From NCBI GenBank assembly GCA_022572335.1, contig JACZWD010000009.1, positions 1 through 21,448 on the forward strand: a DNA stretch of 21,448 bases, given 5' to 3'. Positions 7,302 to 14,143 of the stretch are shown here, piece by piece; position 1 is the stretch's first letter; each line of letters starts with the position of its first letter. The DNA comes from Pseudomonadota bacterium. Lineage in GTDB: Bacteria > Pseudomonadota > Alphaproteobacteria > Rhodospirillales > 2-02-FULL-58-16. Below the pieces are notes generated by a model. It did not search any database and had not been told where the DNA came from. It saw only the letters and a list, made by a program, of their open reading frames with translations. Position numbers and translations under genes: made by a program.

Positions 7302-7461
7302 CATTACCGGACATCCAGCGGCGCGTCCAAAGTCCAAAATCGGGTGTACGGAAAACAGTCGCGCGCCGACGATGTACACAAATTAGATAAAATTTTATGC
7401 AATATTATTTTAAAATTACATAAAATGTATTCAACCCTTACTTATAAAATGGTTTTTTTAG

Positions 7462-7490
7462 TTGACTTCTATATGAATTCATTTTAAATT
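7462..7490 (+). promoter_or_regulatory. Putative promoter of the FecR-domain gene
   Basis: TTGACT (7462-7467), a 17-nt spacer and TAAATT (7485-7490), at the downstream edge of the AT-rich island. It lies about 90 nt before the ATG at 7581. The 5-of-6 and 4-of-6 matches with ideal spacing are suggestive, but AT-rich DNA gives such matches by chance. Confidence 0.4.
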
Positions 7491-7580
7491 CCGCCTAATC
7501 TTTCGTCATGGTGGTTGAAGGTGCCGACGGGAAGATCGGGGTGGGAAACAGGCACCACACCTTAGGCAGCGGAGGCTGTT

Positions 7581-8630
7581 ATGGAACATCGAAACCCTGT
7601 TGAGCCCATCTCGAACGCAACCGAATCCAATGTTTGCATCAGGGGTTGGTTAAGGATCGGTACGGCAACGGCCCGGAGTGCCGGTGTGTTTCTTCTGATT
7701 GCCGGCTTGATTTCTCCAATCACCGGAGTGTCTCCGGCGTACGCGGGAGAAGACGGCCTGACCTGGGACGTTAGCCAGGCATCGGGGAACGTACTGTACC
7801 GCATGGGCGGCAAGGCTCCGACCGGGTGGCGGGCGCTGCAAGTGGGCGCGGTCCTCGGTGCGGCGGCTGAAGTCCGCACCGGCAGCGACAGCCGGGCCCT
7901 GCTCACCCATCAAGGCACGACCCTGACCGTGTCGCCGGAGAGCGGCCTCAAGCTTCCCGGAAGCGAACGGCCGAACGGCGTGTACCGGGTGTTCCAGAGC
8001 CTGGGCACCCTGCTTTACAGGATCAAGGAGCGCGCCGCCGGCATGGCCACCTTCGAGGTGGAAACGCCCTATCTGGCGGTGGTGGTGAAGGGTACGGTGT
8101 TCACGGTCAAGGCGCTGGCCGAAGAGGCTTCCGTTGAATTGAGCGAAGGCGTGGTCAGGGTCCAGCCCACCCGTGGGGGCAGGGGCATCACGCTGGTCGC
8201 GGGTCAGACGGCGCGCGTGAGCCGCGCCTCGGGCACCGATGTGATCATCAAGGGCCGCGGTGGCGCCGACCTCGGTGGGGGCAACCCCGGCAACCCCGGC
8301 GGCGACGGTCCGCGCGGTGGCGGCACGGGTGGCGGCAGCGCGAACACGGGCAATCCCGGAGGCGGCGCCGGCGAAGGCGGCAATCCCGGTGGCGGCCACG
8401 TGGCCCGCAGCGAGTTGAGCCAGGACACCGCCGAGGGCTGGATGGCCGTGATCTGGGCGGCGGTTACGGACAGCATGAACACCTGGGTCGGGGCCGTTTG
8501 GTTGCTGGCGATGTGGGCCGTGGTCTGGGTCGCCGTCTCGATGTTGAGGTTCGGCTTTACAAGGACCAAGAAACGTCCATCCCAAAGCGCCGCGGCAATG
8601 GCCCGGAGCCGGGTCCGCCAGCCGGTGTAA
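7581..8630 (+). CDS. FecR-domain protein with glycine-rich linker and C-terminal membrane anchor
   Basis: 349 residues, unusual architecture. A long basic n-region and hydrophobic core end in SPAYA|GEDG, giving a predicted signal peptide cut near residue 55. Residues about 60-220 form a FecR-type domain (LQVGAVLGAAAEVRTGSDSR, then FEVETPYLAVVVKGTVFTV, VELSEGVVRVQP and LVAGQTARVS). Next comes a Gly/Pro/Asn-rich linker with repeated NPG motifs (about 228-274). A Trp-rich transmembrane segment (WVGAVWLLAMWAVVWVAVSM, about 302-321) and a basic tail of some 27 residues complete it. The predicted form is an extracytoplasmic FecR domain tethered to a membrane by its C-terminus. FecR domains usually sense or scaffold in the periplasm, but no sigma factor or TonB receptor is adjacent. 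The ATG at 7581 has GGAGG 5 nt upstream. The gene lies 224 nt before flp on the same strand; a link to the pilus is inference. Confidence 0.75.
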   Translation: MEHRNPVEPISNATESNVCIRGWLRIGTATARSAGVFLLIAGLISPITGVSPAYAGEDGLTWDVSQASGNVLYRMGGKAPTGWRALQVGAVLGAAAEVRTGSDSRALLTHQGTTLTVSPESGLKLPGSERPNGVYRVFQSLGTLLYRIKERAAGMATFEVETPYLAVVVKGTVFTVKALAEEASVELSEGVVRVQPTRGGRGITLVAGQTARVSRASGTDVIIKGRGGADLGGGNPGNPGGDGPRGGGTGGGSANTGNPGGGAGEGGNPGGGHVARSELSQDTAEGWMAVIWAAVTDSMNTWVGAVWLLAMWAVVWVAVSMLRFGFTRTKKRPSQSAAAMARSRVRQPV

Positions 8631-8798
8631 TGGCGGACCGCCGGGTCGGGTGCAAAACGCGCCCGGCGCCGGGGCGCCCTCGGCGGCGGCCCGGGTAAAT
8701 AGCGCAAAAGCAAAGGCGGCGAGCCAGAAATACCCGTCCGCTGCCCATCAAAGGCAAGAAGCTGCGGCCCCGGGACCCCAATGTTTCGTCCACGCGCG

Positions 8799-8834
8799 AT
8801 CGATGGCATCTGTGTGACGGTGCGCATCGATGGC
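8799..8834 (+). promoter_or_regulatory. 9-bp direct repeat upstream of flp
   Basis: ATCGATGGC occurs at 8799-8807 and again at 8826-8834, so the repeat unit recurs after 27 bp, just before the flp ribosome binding site. The rest of the 224-bp gap between the FecR-like gene and flp is GC-rich with weak hairpins and no clear -35/-10 pair. The repeat may be a regulator site or chance. Confidence 0.3.
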
Positions 8835-8854
8835 TATCGGAAAAGGAAGTAGTT

Positions 8855-9040
8855 ATGAGGATCAATATTCTGAACAAGGTCCGCAAGGACGAATCGGGTG
8901 CCACGGCCATCGAGTATGGCTTGATCGCCGCCCTGGTGTCCGTTGCCGCGATCGGCGCGCTGACCGCCATGGGTGGGTCGCTGAACACGATGTTCTCGGC
9001 GGTCTCCACCGCGCTGAAAACCGCGGTCGGTGGTAGTTAA
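8855..9040 (+). CDS. flp: Flp/Fap-type (type IVb) prepilin
   Basis: 61-residue major pilin precursor of the Tad pilus. A short basic leader (MRINILNKVRKDESG) ends in Gly at the prepilin peptidase cleavage site. It is followed by ATAIEYGLIAALVSVAAIGA: Glu at +5 and Tyr at +6 of the mature protein form the Flp motif, and the hydrophobic helix packs the fibre core. The mature pilin is about 46 residues, normal for Flp. The ATG at 8855 follows AAGGAAG. It is the first gene of the tad cluster and is separated from cpaA by a strong inverted repeat, which could let the pilin be made in excess of the machinery. Confidence 0.95.
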   Translation: MRINILNKVRKDESGATAIEYGLIAALVSVAAIGALTAMGGSLNTMFSAVSTALKTAVGGS

Positions 9041-9092
9041 GCCGGTCCGCGCACGTCGCGTCTGCGTTCCTCCCATGGACGGTAATGTCCGA

Positions 9093-9148
9093 CCTTCGGG
9101 CTGATTTTCTCCGCGATGCGGTCAAAAGACCGTCTCCCAGCCCGAAGG
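9093..9148 (+). promoter_or_regulatory. Nested inverted repeat between flp and cpaA
   Basis: Outer arms CCTTCGGGCTG (9093-9103) and CAGCCCGAAGG (9138-9148) pair perfectly over 11 bp. Inside is a second hairpin CGGTC-AAAA-GACCG (9119-9132). No T-run follows. Position right after the pilin gene suggests an mRNA 3'-stabilising or attenuating element giving more flp than downstream transcript; this is inference. Confidence 0.6.
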
Positions 9149-9230
9149 GGGAGGGAACGGAACCTGTTAACGGGAGCAAATACGCACCAAGACGACACGG
9201 TAGCCCCAAACCCAATACCGCGAGGCCCCA

Positions 9231-9734
9231 ATGCTACAATTCTTGTCGGTCGATAACGTTATCATCACGGTGTTCCTGGGCCTTTTGGCCCTGGCGGCAT
9301 ACTTTGACGTGCGAGAGTACCGGATTCCCAACCGGTTGAGTCTGTTCATCGCCGCCCTTTATCCCGTTCACGTTGCAGCCAGCGCGCAGCCCGTCGATTG
9401 GGCGGGCGGCCTGGTCGCGGCCGCGATCGTCCTGGCCGTCCTGTTGGCGCTCTATGCGTTCCGGGCCGTGGGCGGCGGCGACGTCAAGCTGATAACGGTT
9501 ACCGCAATGTGGGCCGGCCCCGCCGCGATGGCCGAATTCCTGGTGATAACCACCCTCGCCGGCGGCCTGTTGGCGCTGCTTATGATTTCATCGACGCGCT
9601 TCGGCTTCGCCGTTGGGCTCGCGGGCACAGGCCGGCAGGGCACAAAGAACATGGTGCTCAAAGAGGCCCTGCCTTACGGCGTCGCCATCGCGGCCGGCGG
9701 TTTTTTCGTCGGCGGCCTGTTGCTGATCCGCTGA
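9231..9734 (+). CDS. cpaA: Prepilin peptidase (A24 family), CpaA/TadV
   Basis: 167-residue polytopic inner-membrane aspartic protease that removes the leader of Flp and pseudopilins. It lacks the N-terminal methyltransferase domain of PilD, as usual for TadV. The two catalytic aspartates are visible in YFDVREYRIPN and in GGGDVKL. Hydrophobic segments alternate through the protein (VIITVFLGLLALAAYF, AAAIVLAVLLALYAF, FLVITTLAGGLLALLMI, GVAIAAGGFFVGGLLLI). The ATG at 9231 has GAGG 5-8 nt upstream. It is followed 25 nt later by cpaB. Confidence 0.93.
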   Translation: MLQFLSVDNVIITVFLGLLALAAYFDVREYRIPNRLSLFIAALYPVHVAASAQPVDWAGGLVAAAIVLAVLLALYAFRAVGGGDVKLITVTAMWAGPAAMAEFLVITTLAGGLLALLMISSTRFGFAVGLAGTGRQGTKNMVLKEALPYGVAIAAGGFFVGGLLLIR

Positions 9735-9759
9735 GCCCGGCGAGGAGGAGTACACGATC

Positions 9760-10668
9760 ATGACCCTACGCAGCATACTTTTGCTTTTGGTTGCTCTGGT
9801 GGTAGCCGGGTTCACGGCCTTCTATGCCCGCGGCTGGATCGCCGCCGAACGCGCCGCGTTCATGGCCTCGATTCCCGAGGGGGCGCCCGTGGCTCCGCCG
9901 ACCCTGGTTCTCGTCGCCAAGGAAGACCTGCCGGCCGGGAGGTTCGTCAAGCCCGCCGACATGAAATGGCAGGCGTGGCCCAAGGACGGCCTGGTCGAAA
10001 TGTATTGGATCCAGGGCAAGCGGGACATGAATGAGCTGGAGGGCGCCGTGGTCCGCCTCCTTATCTCCGCCGGTCAGCCGATCACGGATTCGCGGGTGGT
10101 CCATCCCGGCGACCGCGGTTTCCTGGCCGCCGTGCTCAACCCCGGGATGCGCGGCGTGTCCGTTCCCGTGAACGCCACTTCGGGCATTGCCGGATTCGTC
10201 TTCCCGGGCGACTGGGTGGACCTCATCCTCACCATCCGCGTGAACGTCAAGGACGAGGCAGGCGGCAACAACGAAACCCGCTATTTCAGCGAGACCCTGC
10301 TCACCGACGTGAGAGTCCTGGCCGTCGACCAGAACATCGAAAACGAGAAGGGCGAAGTCAACGTCGCCAAGACCGCGACCCTGGAGGTCACCACCAAGCA
10401 GGCCGAAATGGTCGCCATCGCGCTCGAGATGGGGTCGATATCGCTCAGCCTCCACAGCCTGGCGCGTGAGCAGGACCGCTTCGCCCGGCTGGCCCGGGAC
10501 ATCGGCGCCGATCCCGGGGAGACGACGAATACGCGCAGCTACACCACCGACTACGACGTCTATTACATGCTCGGCGAACCGGACGGGATTGCGAGAAAAG
10601 GCGGGAAGAGCCGAGAGAAAACCATCCACGTACTGCGCGGCGAAAAGGCCGATACGGTCAAATTCTAA
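9760..10668 (+). CDS. cpaB: Flp pilus assembly protein CpaB/RcpC
   Basis: 302 residues, periplasmic with an N-terminal membrane anchor (ILLLLVALVVAGFTAFYARG). A SAF-type domain follows at about 48-112 (LVLVAKEDLPAGRFVKPADM, then GAVVRLLISAGQPITDSRVV). The RcpC domain follows (GMRGVSVPVNATSGIAGFVF, PGDWVDLILT, and the late TLEVTTKQAEMVAIALEMG segment). CpaB/RcpC is thought to support the secretin channel and may touch peptidoglycan. The ATG at 9760 has a strong GAGGAGGAG upstream. Length is normal. The cpaC start is 11 nt after its stop. Confidence 0.93.
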   Translation: MTLRSILLLLVALVVAGFTAFYARGWIAAERAAFMASIPEGAPVAPPTLVLVAKEDLPAGRFVKPADMKWQAWPKDGLVEMYWIQGKRDMNELEGAVVRLLISAGQPITDSRVVHPGDRGFLAAVLNPGMRGVSVPVNATSGIAGFVFPGDWVDLILTIRVNVKDEAGGNNETRYFSETLLTDVRVLAVDQNIENEKGEVNVAKTATLEVTTKQAEMVAIALEMGSISLSLHSLAREQDRFARLARDIGADPGETTNTRSYTTDYDVYYMLGEPDGIARKGGKSREKTIHVLRGEKADTVKF

Positions 10669-10679
10669 GGGGAATGACC

Positions 10680-12107
10680 ATGAACGCACTTCTTGCGTGG
10701 CTCCGCGTCCGCCTGGCCCGGCTGGCGCTGGCCTGTGTCCTTGGCCTGGGCCTGACGGCGGGCATGGCGGCGCCGCTTGGTCCGGCGGGTGCCGTCGAAT
10801 TCGTCGCCAGCACCGGTACCGCCTTGCAATTGGAGGTCAACAAGGGACGCCTGGTGCGCCTGGACCGCCCGGCCGGCACGGTCTTCATCGCCGATCCCGA
10901 GATCGCCGACATCCAGGTCAAGTCCCCCAGCTTGGTCTATCTGATGGGCAAGAAGCCCGGCGAGACCACCCTCTACGCGGTGGACGAGGACGAGAACGTC
11001 CTGGCCAACGTCGCCATTAGGGTAACCCTCAACCTGAGCCGCCTGCGCGACGCCATCCGCGCGTTGGACCCGCGGGGCGACGTGAAGGTCACCAGCATCG
11101 ACGACACCCTGCTTCTCGAGGGCGTCGTCAAGTCGGCCTCGATTGCCGAAGACGTGCGCCGCCTGGCCGTGCGCATCGCCGGCGGCGAGGACGCGGTCAT
11201 CAACCGGCTGGGCGTCGACGCACCCAACCAGGTCAACCTGCGCGTCCGCATCGCCGAGATCAGCCGCGGCGTGGACAAGCAGTTGGGCTTCAACTGGCAA
11301 ATCCTCGGCAGCGGAATGTCCGTCGCCTTGGCGACGACCAATCCCTTCGCCGGCGCCGTCGGCGTCGTAAACACCCTGGGCGCCCTGACACAGGGCGCCA
11401 GCGCCCAGTTCCACGCCGAGGGTTGGGACTTCAACGCCGTCATCGACGCCCTCGAGGACGAAGGGCTGGTGAGCATCCTGGCCGAGCCCAATCTCACCGC
11501 CCTCACCGGCGAGACCGCCAGCTTCCTGGCCGGTGGCGAGTTCCCCATCCTGGTCCCCGACTCCAACGGCCGGGTGACCATCGAGTTCAAGAAGTTCGGC
11601 GTCTCCCTGGCCTTCACGCCGACCATGATCGGGGAGAACCGGGTGAACCTGCACGTGCGCCCCGAGGTCAGCCAGTTGTCGAGCACCAACTCCGTCACGC
11701 TCGGCGGCTTCGTCGTGCCTTCGTTGACCACCCGGCGCGTCGAGACCACGGTGGAATTGGGCAGCGGACAGAGCTTCGCCATCGCCGGCCTGCTGCAGAA
11801 CAACGTCACCCACGATATCCGCAAGTTCCCCGGCCTCGGCGATATTCCGGTGCTCGGGGCCCTGTTCCGCTCCGACCGCTTCCAGCGGGACGAGAGCGAG
11901 CTGGTGATCATCGTCACCCCCTACATCGTCCGTCCGGCGTCCCGAATGCGGCTGGCGGCGCCGACCGACGGCTTCGTGCCGCCCCATGACATGGAGCGTC
12001 TCATCACCGGGGGCACCCAAAGGCGTAATCCCATTGCCGGCAAGCCCCGGACCGTGGACCGCAGCGGCAAGGCGCTGATCGGGCCCGTCGGGTTTCAACT
12101 GAATTAA
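10680..12107 (+). CDS. cpaC: Tad secretin CpaC/RcpA
   Basis: 475-residue outer-membrane secretin forming the pilus exit pore. A signal peptide is predicted to be cut after GPAGA (residue 38). The N-terminal pilus-assembly domain contains the LEVNKGRLVRLDRPAGTVFI region. A BON-like segment carries INRLGVDAPNQVNLRVRIAE. The secretin core includes LAEPNLTALTGETASFLAGG, EFPILVPD, GVSLAFTPTM, RPEVSQLS, GQSFAIAGLLQNN and FPGLGDIPVLGALFRS, all family hallmarks. An in-frame ATG at 10674 exists, but AGGGGA is 6 nt from ATG 10680, so the latter is preferred. It is followed 12 nt later by cpaD, its expected pilotin-like partner. Confidence 0.95.
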   Translation: MNALLAWLRVRLARLALACVLGLGLTAGMAAPLGPAGAVEFVASTGTALQLEVNKGRLVRLDRPAGTVFIADPEIADIQVKSPSLVYLMGKKPGETTLYAVDEDENVLANVAIRVTLNLSRLRDAIRALDPRGDVKVTSIDDTLLLEGVVKSASIAEDVRRLAVRIAGGEDAVINRLGVDAPNQVNLRVRIAEISRGVDKQLGFNWQILGSGMSVALATTNPFAGAVGVVNTLGALTQGASAQFHAEGWDFNAVIDALEDEGLVSILAEPNLTALTGETASFLAGGEFPILVPDSNGRVTIEFKKFGVSLAFTPTMIGENRVNLHVRPEVSQLSSTNSVTLGGFVVPSLTTRRVETTVELGSGQSFAIAGLLQNNVTHDIRKFPGLGDIPVLGALFRSDRFQRDESELVIIVTPYIVRPASRMRLAAPTDGFVPPHDMERLITGGTQRRNPIAGKPRTVDRSGKALIGPVGFQLN

Positions 12108-12119
12108 CGGGAGAGTGCC

Positions 12120-12917
12120 ATGATTTGCGGACCCCGGATGATCCGACAGTTCCTCATCATGTCCATGGTGGGCGGGGCGTTGATGGTTTCGGGCTGCGCC
12201 GAGACCGCCACCGGGGTCGTATTGGGCACCGGCGTGTACTATGCCGTAAACCCCGACCAGTTGCCCCTGGAGGACTTTTCCGACGTGCGCGAGGCGCGCA
12301 AGCCCAGGGCCGACCTGGTCCAGTACAGCCACGACGTCGCCTTTGCCGCCGGCGAGGCGCGGCTGACCAACACACAGCGCCAGCGCCTCGACACCTTCCT
12401 GGCCCGCCTCGAAGGCGGCTACGGGGACAGGTTCTACGTGGTGGCGGGACGGGGCCGCAGGGACGAGCCGCAGCAGGCGGCGGAGCGGCTTGCCGAACGC
12501 CGCCGCCAGACGGTGATGGCGTTCCTGGAGCTGCGCCGGCTGCGCGTCCTGCCGCTGCGCATCGAATTCGGGGTCGACGTGCCCGTCGGCCAGGCCGTGA
12601 AAGTGATCGTGCGGCGCTACGTGGTCACCCTGCCCGGGTGTCCCGATTGGACCGGGCGGCCCGGGATTACCTACAACAACATACCCTCCAGCAACTTTGG
12701 CTGCGCCACCGCCGTCAACTTGGGCCTCATGGTGGCCGATCCCGGAGACATGGTGGCCGGACGCCATCCCGGCCTCATGGACGGCGAGTTCGTCGCCCGC
12801 TCCATCGAGCGCTACCGCAAGGGCGAAACCACACCCCTCAACGGCGAGGACTCGAGCACCGCCCAAATCGAAACCACGGGTGGCGGAGATTCAGGATCAT
12901 CGACACCGGCGGATTAA
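12120..12917 (+). CDS. cpaD: CpaD-family pilus assembly lipoprotein
   Basis: 265 residues. A lipoprotein signal with lipobox MVSGC (Cys 26) places it at a membrane, probably the outer membrane with the secretin. The C-terminal half has the CpaD signature: CPDWTGRPG, NNIPSSNFGCATAVNLGLMV and ADPGDMVAGR. The middle (about residues 68-160) reads like an OmpA/CpaD periplasmic fold, with VAFAAGEARLTNTQRQRLDT. The tail is Ser/Thr/Gly-rich. The start ATG 12120 has GGGAGAG 4 nt away; ATG 12138 is an alternative. Only 2 nt separate its stop from the cpaE start, so translation is probably coupled. Confidence 0.93.
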   Translation: MICGPRMIRQFLIMSMVGGALMVSGCAETATGVVLGTGVYYAVNPDQLPLEDFSDVREARKPRADLVQYSHDVAFAAGEARLTNTQRQRLDTFLARLEGGYGDRFYVVAGRGRRDEPQQAAERLAERRRQTVMAFLELRRLRVLPLRIEFGVDVPVGQAVKVIVRRYVVTLPGCPDWTGRPGITYNNIPSSNFGCATAVNLGLMVADPGDMVAGRHPGLMDGEFVARSIERYRKGETTPLNGEDSSTAQIETTGGGDSGSSTPAD

Positions 12918-12919
12918 TC

Positions 12920-14143
12920 ATGGCACAGCAGGCACTTAAATCATCGGCCCCAATGGGCAAACGCCGCCCGTTCATGGCCTTTGTCCTTGACGACGAGACG
13001 CGCGCCACCCTTGGCCGTGTCGCCGAGGACCAGGGCTGGTCCGACGGCGAAATCCTGGAGGGTGGCGTGCGCGAGGCCATTGACGCCCTTGCCGGCGTTT
13101 CCACGCCCCAGGTGCTGGTGATCGATCTCTCCGATTCCAACGATTCCCTTGGCGACATCGGCTCCCTGGCCGAGGTCTGCGACGCGGGCACGCGCGTCAT
13201 CGCGCTGGGGAATATCAACGACGTCAACCTGTTCCGCAACCTTGTCGCCCTGGGCGTCCAGGACTACCTGGTCAAGCCGGTGACGGTGGAAGCCTTGAAC
13301 GCGCTCGTCGTCAAGGCGGCCGAGGAGCCCGCCGCGGCGGAGCCCGAGGAGGCCAAGGCCGGCCGGCTGATCGCCGTGATCGGCGCCCGCGGCGGCGTCG
13401 GCGCCAGCACGATTGCCGTCAACACCGGCTGGTTGATGGCCCACGAGCAGAAACTGCGGGTCGCCATCGTCGATCTGGATCTCTATTTCGGCACGGTGGC
13501 GCTGTCGCTCGACCTGGAAGCGGGGCGCGGCTTCCGCGAAGCCCTGGAAAACCCCAACCGCATCGACGGCCTGTTTATCGAGCGCGCCATGGTGCGCGAG
13601 AGCGACAACCTGTTCATCCTGGGCGCCGAGGAAGCCCTGGAGAACACTTTCAGTTTCGATCCGGCGGCGGTCGAACTGCTGCTCGATAAGCTGCGCTGCG
13701 ACTTCGATTGCGTCATCGTGGACTTCCCGCGCGCCGTGGTCACGGCCAACGCCTATATTCTGTCGGCGGCCTCGGCCGTGGCGGTGGTGTCCGACGCCTC
13801 GCTCGCCGGGATGCGCGATACCCTTAGACTGGTCGCCTTCACCAAGAGGGTGGCGCCGGCGGCCGCCGTCAAGGTTGTCGTCAATCGATTCGGCGCGGCC
13901 AAGAAGGGCGAGCTGTCGAAGGAGGATTTCGAGCGCGGCGCCGGGCTGAAAATCGACCACCTCATTCCGCAGGAAGCCGGGGTGGCGGCGATCAGCGCGG
14001 GCGCCGGCAAGCCGCTGGTGGAGGTCGCCAAGCGCAGCCGGCTGGTGACGGCGCTGCGCAAGCTCAGCAGCGAACTTGCCGCCGTCGAGGATGAACCCAC
14101 GAAGGCTCCCTTCTGGCAGCGCTTTCTGAAACGGGGTGCCTGA
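12920..14143 (+). CDS. cpaE: CpaE/TadZ: receiver-like domain plus MinD/ParA-type ATPase
   Basis: 407 residues, cytoplasmic, localises the Tad machine to its cell site. Residues about 18-130 form a CheY-like domain (QVLVIDLSDSNDS, then GVQDYLVKPVTVEAL) that lacks a clear phosphoacceptor arrangement. Residues about 150-385 form a MinD-like ATPase: P-loop GARGGVGAST (155-164), switch region VAIVDLDLYFG, and CVIVDFPRAV. Ala replaces the usual Walker lysine (RGGVGAST rather than KGGVGKT). I recall this as common in alphaproteobacterial CpaE, so it is not called a defect. The frame is open far upstream over cpaD, but the ATG at 12920 just after the cpaD stop is the natural start. It ends in a TGATG overlap with cpaF. 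Confidence 0.93.
   Translation: MAQQALKSSAPMGKRRPFMAFVLDDETRATLGRVAEDQGWSDGEILEGGVREAIDALAGVSTPQVLVIDLSDSNDSLGDIGSLAEVCDAGTRVIALGNINDVNLFRNLVALGVQDYLVKPVTVEALNALVVKAAEEPAAAEPEEAKAGRLIAVIGARGGVGASTIAVNTGWLMAHEQKLRVAIVDLDLYFGTVALSLDLEAGRGFREALENPNRIDGLFIERAMVRESDNLFILGAEEALENTFSFDPAAVELLLDKLRCDFDCVIVDFPRAVVTANAYILSAASAVAVVSDASLAGMRDTLRLVAFTKRVAPAAAVKVVVNRFGAAKKGELSKEDFERGAGLKIDHLIPQEAGVAAISAGAGKPLVEVAKRSRLVTALRKLSSELAAVEDEPTKAPFWQRFLKRGA

Larger units (their letters stand above)
7084..7580. other. 497-bp intergenic region with degenerate repeats and an AT-rich island
   Basis: No convincing gene. The first part (7115-7165 and 7283-7325) holds degenerate inverted repeats. The middle (about 7375-7495) is an island of strikingly AT-rich DNA, unlike the rest of the window. 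It contains a perfect 12-bp palindrome ATAAAATTTTAT (7387-7398) and several AAAAT/TTTAA runs. The island ends with a promoter-like sequence and the 5' leader of the FecR-domain gene. An open frame at 7224-7487 spans both parts but shows no recognisable protein character. Confidence 0.6.

Noticed and set aside
7224..7487. Open frame crossing the repeat region and AT-rich island
   Set aside because: Abrupt composition change within the frame, no ribosome binding site of note and no protein-like pattern.
8260..8400. Short repeats in the FecR-like gene as a CRISPR or satellite
   Set aside because: They are in-frame Gly/Asn/Pro codon repeats of the linker, without regular spacers.
10665..12866. 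Minus-strand open frame of 733 codons
   Set aside because: Antisense shadow of cpaC and cpaD; no motif, and it spans two gene boundaries on the other strand.
12125..12919. Upstream in-frame extension of CpaE
   Set aside because: Lies fully over cpaD in another frame and is Arg/Pro-rich; the ATG at 12920 directly after the cpaD stop is the natural start.
13382..13411. Missing Walker A lysine in CpaE as evidence of an inactive ATPase
   Set aside because: RGGVGAST-type P-loops are, as I recall, usual in alphaproteobacterial CpaE/TadZ, so this is a family trait rather than a defect.
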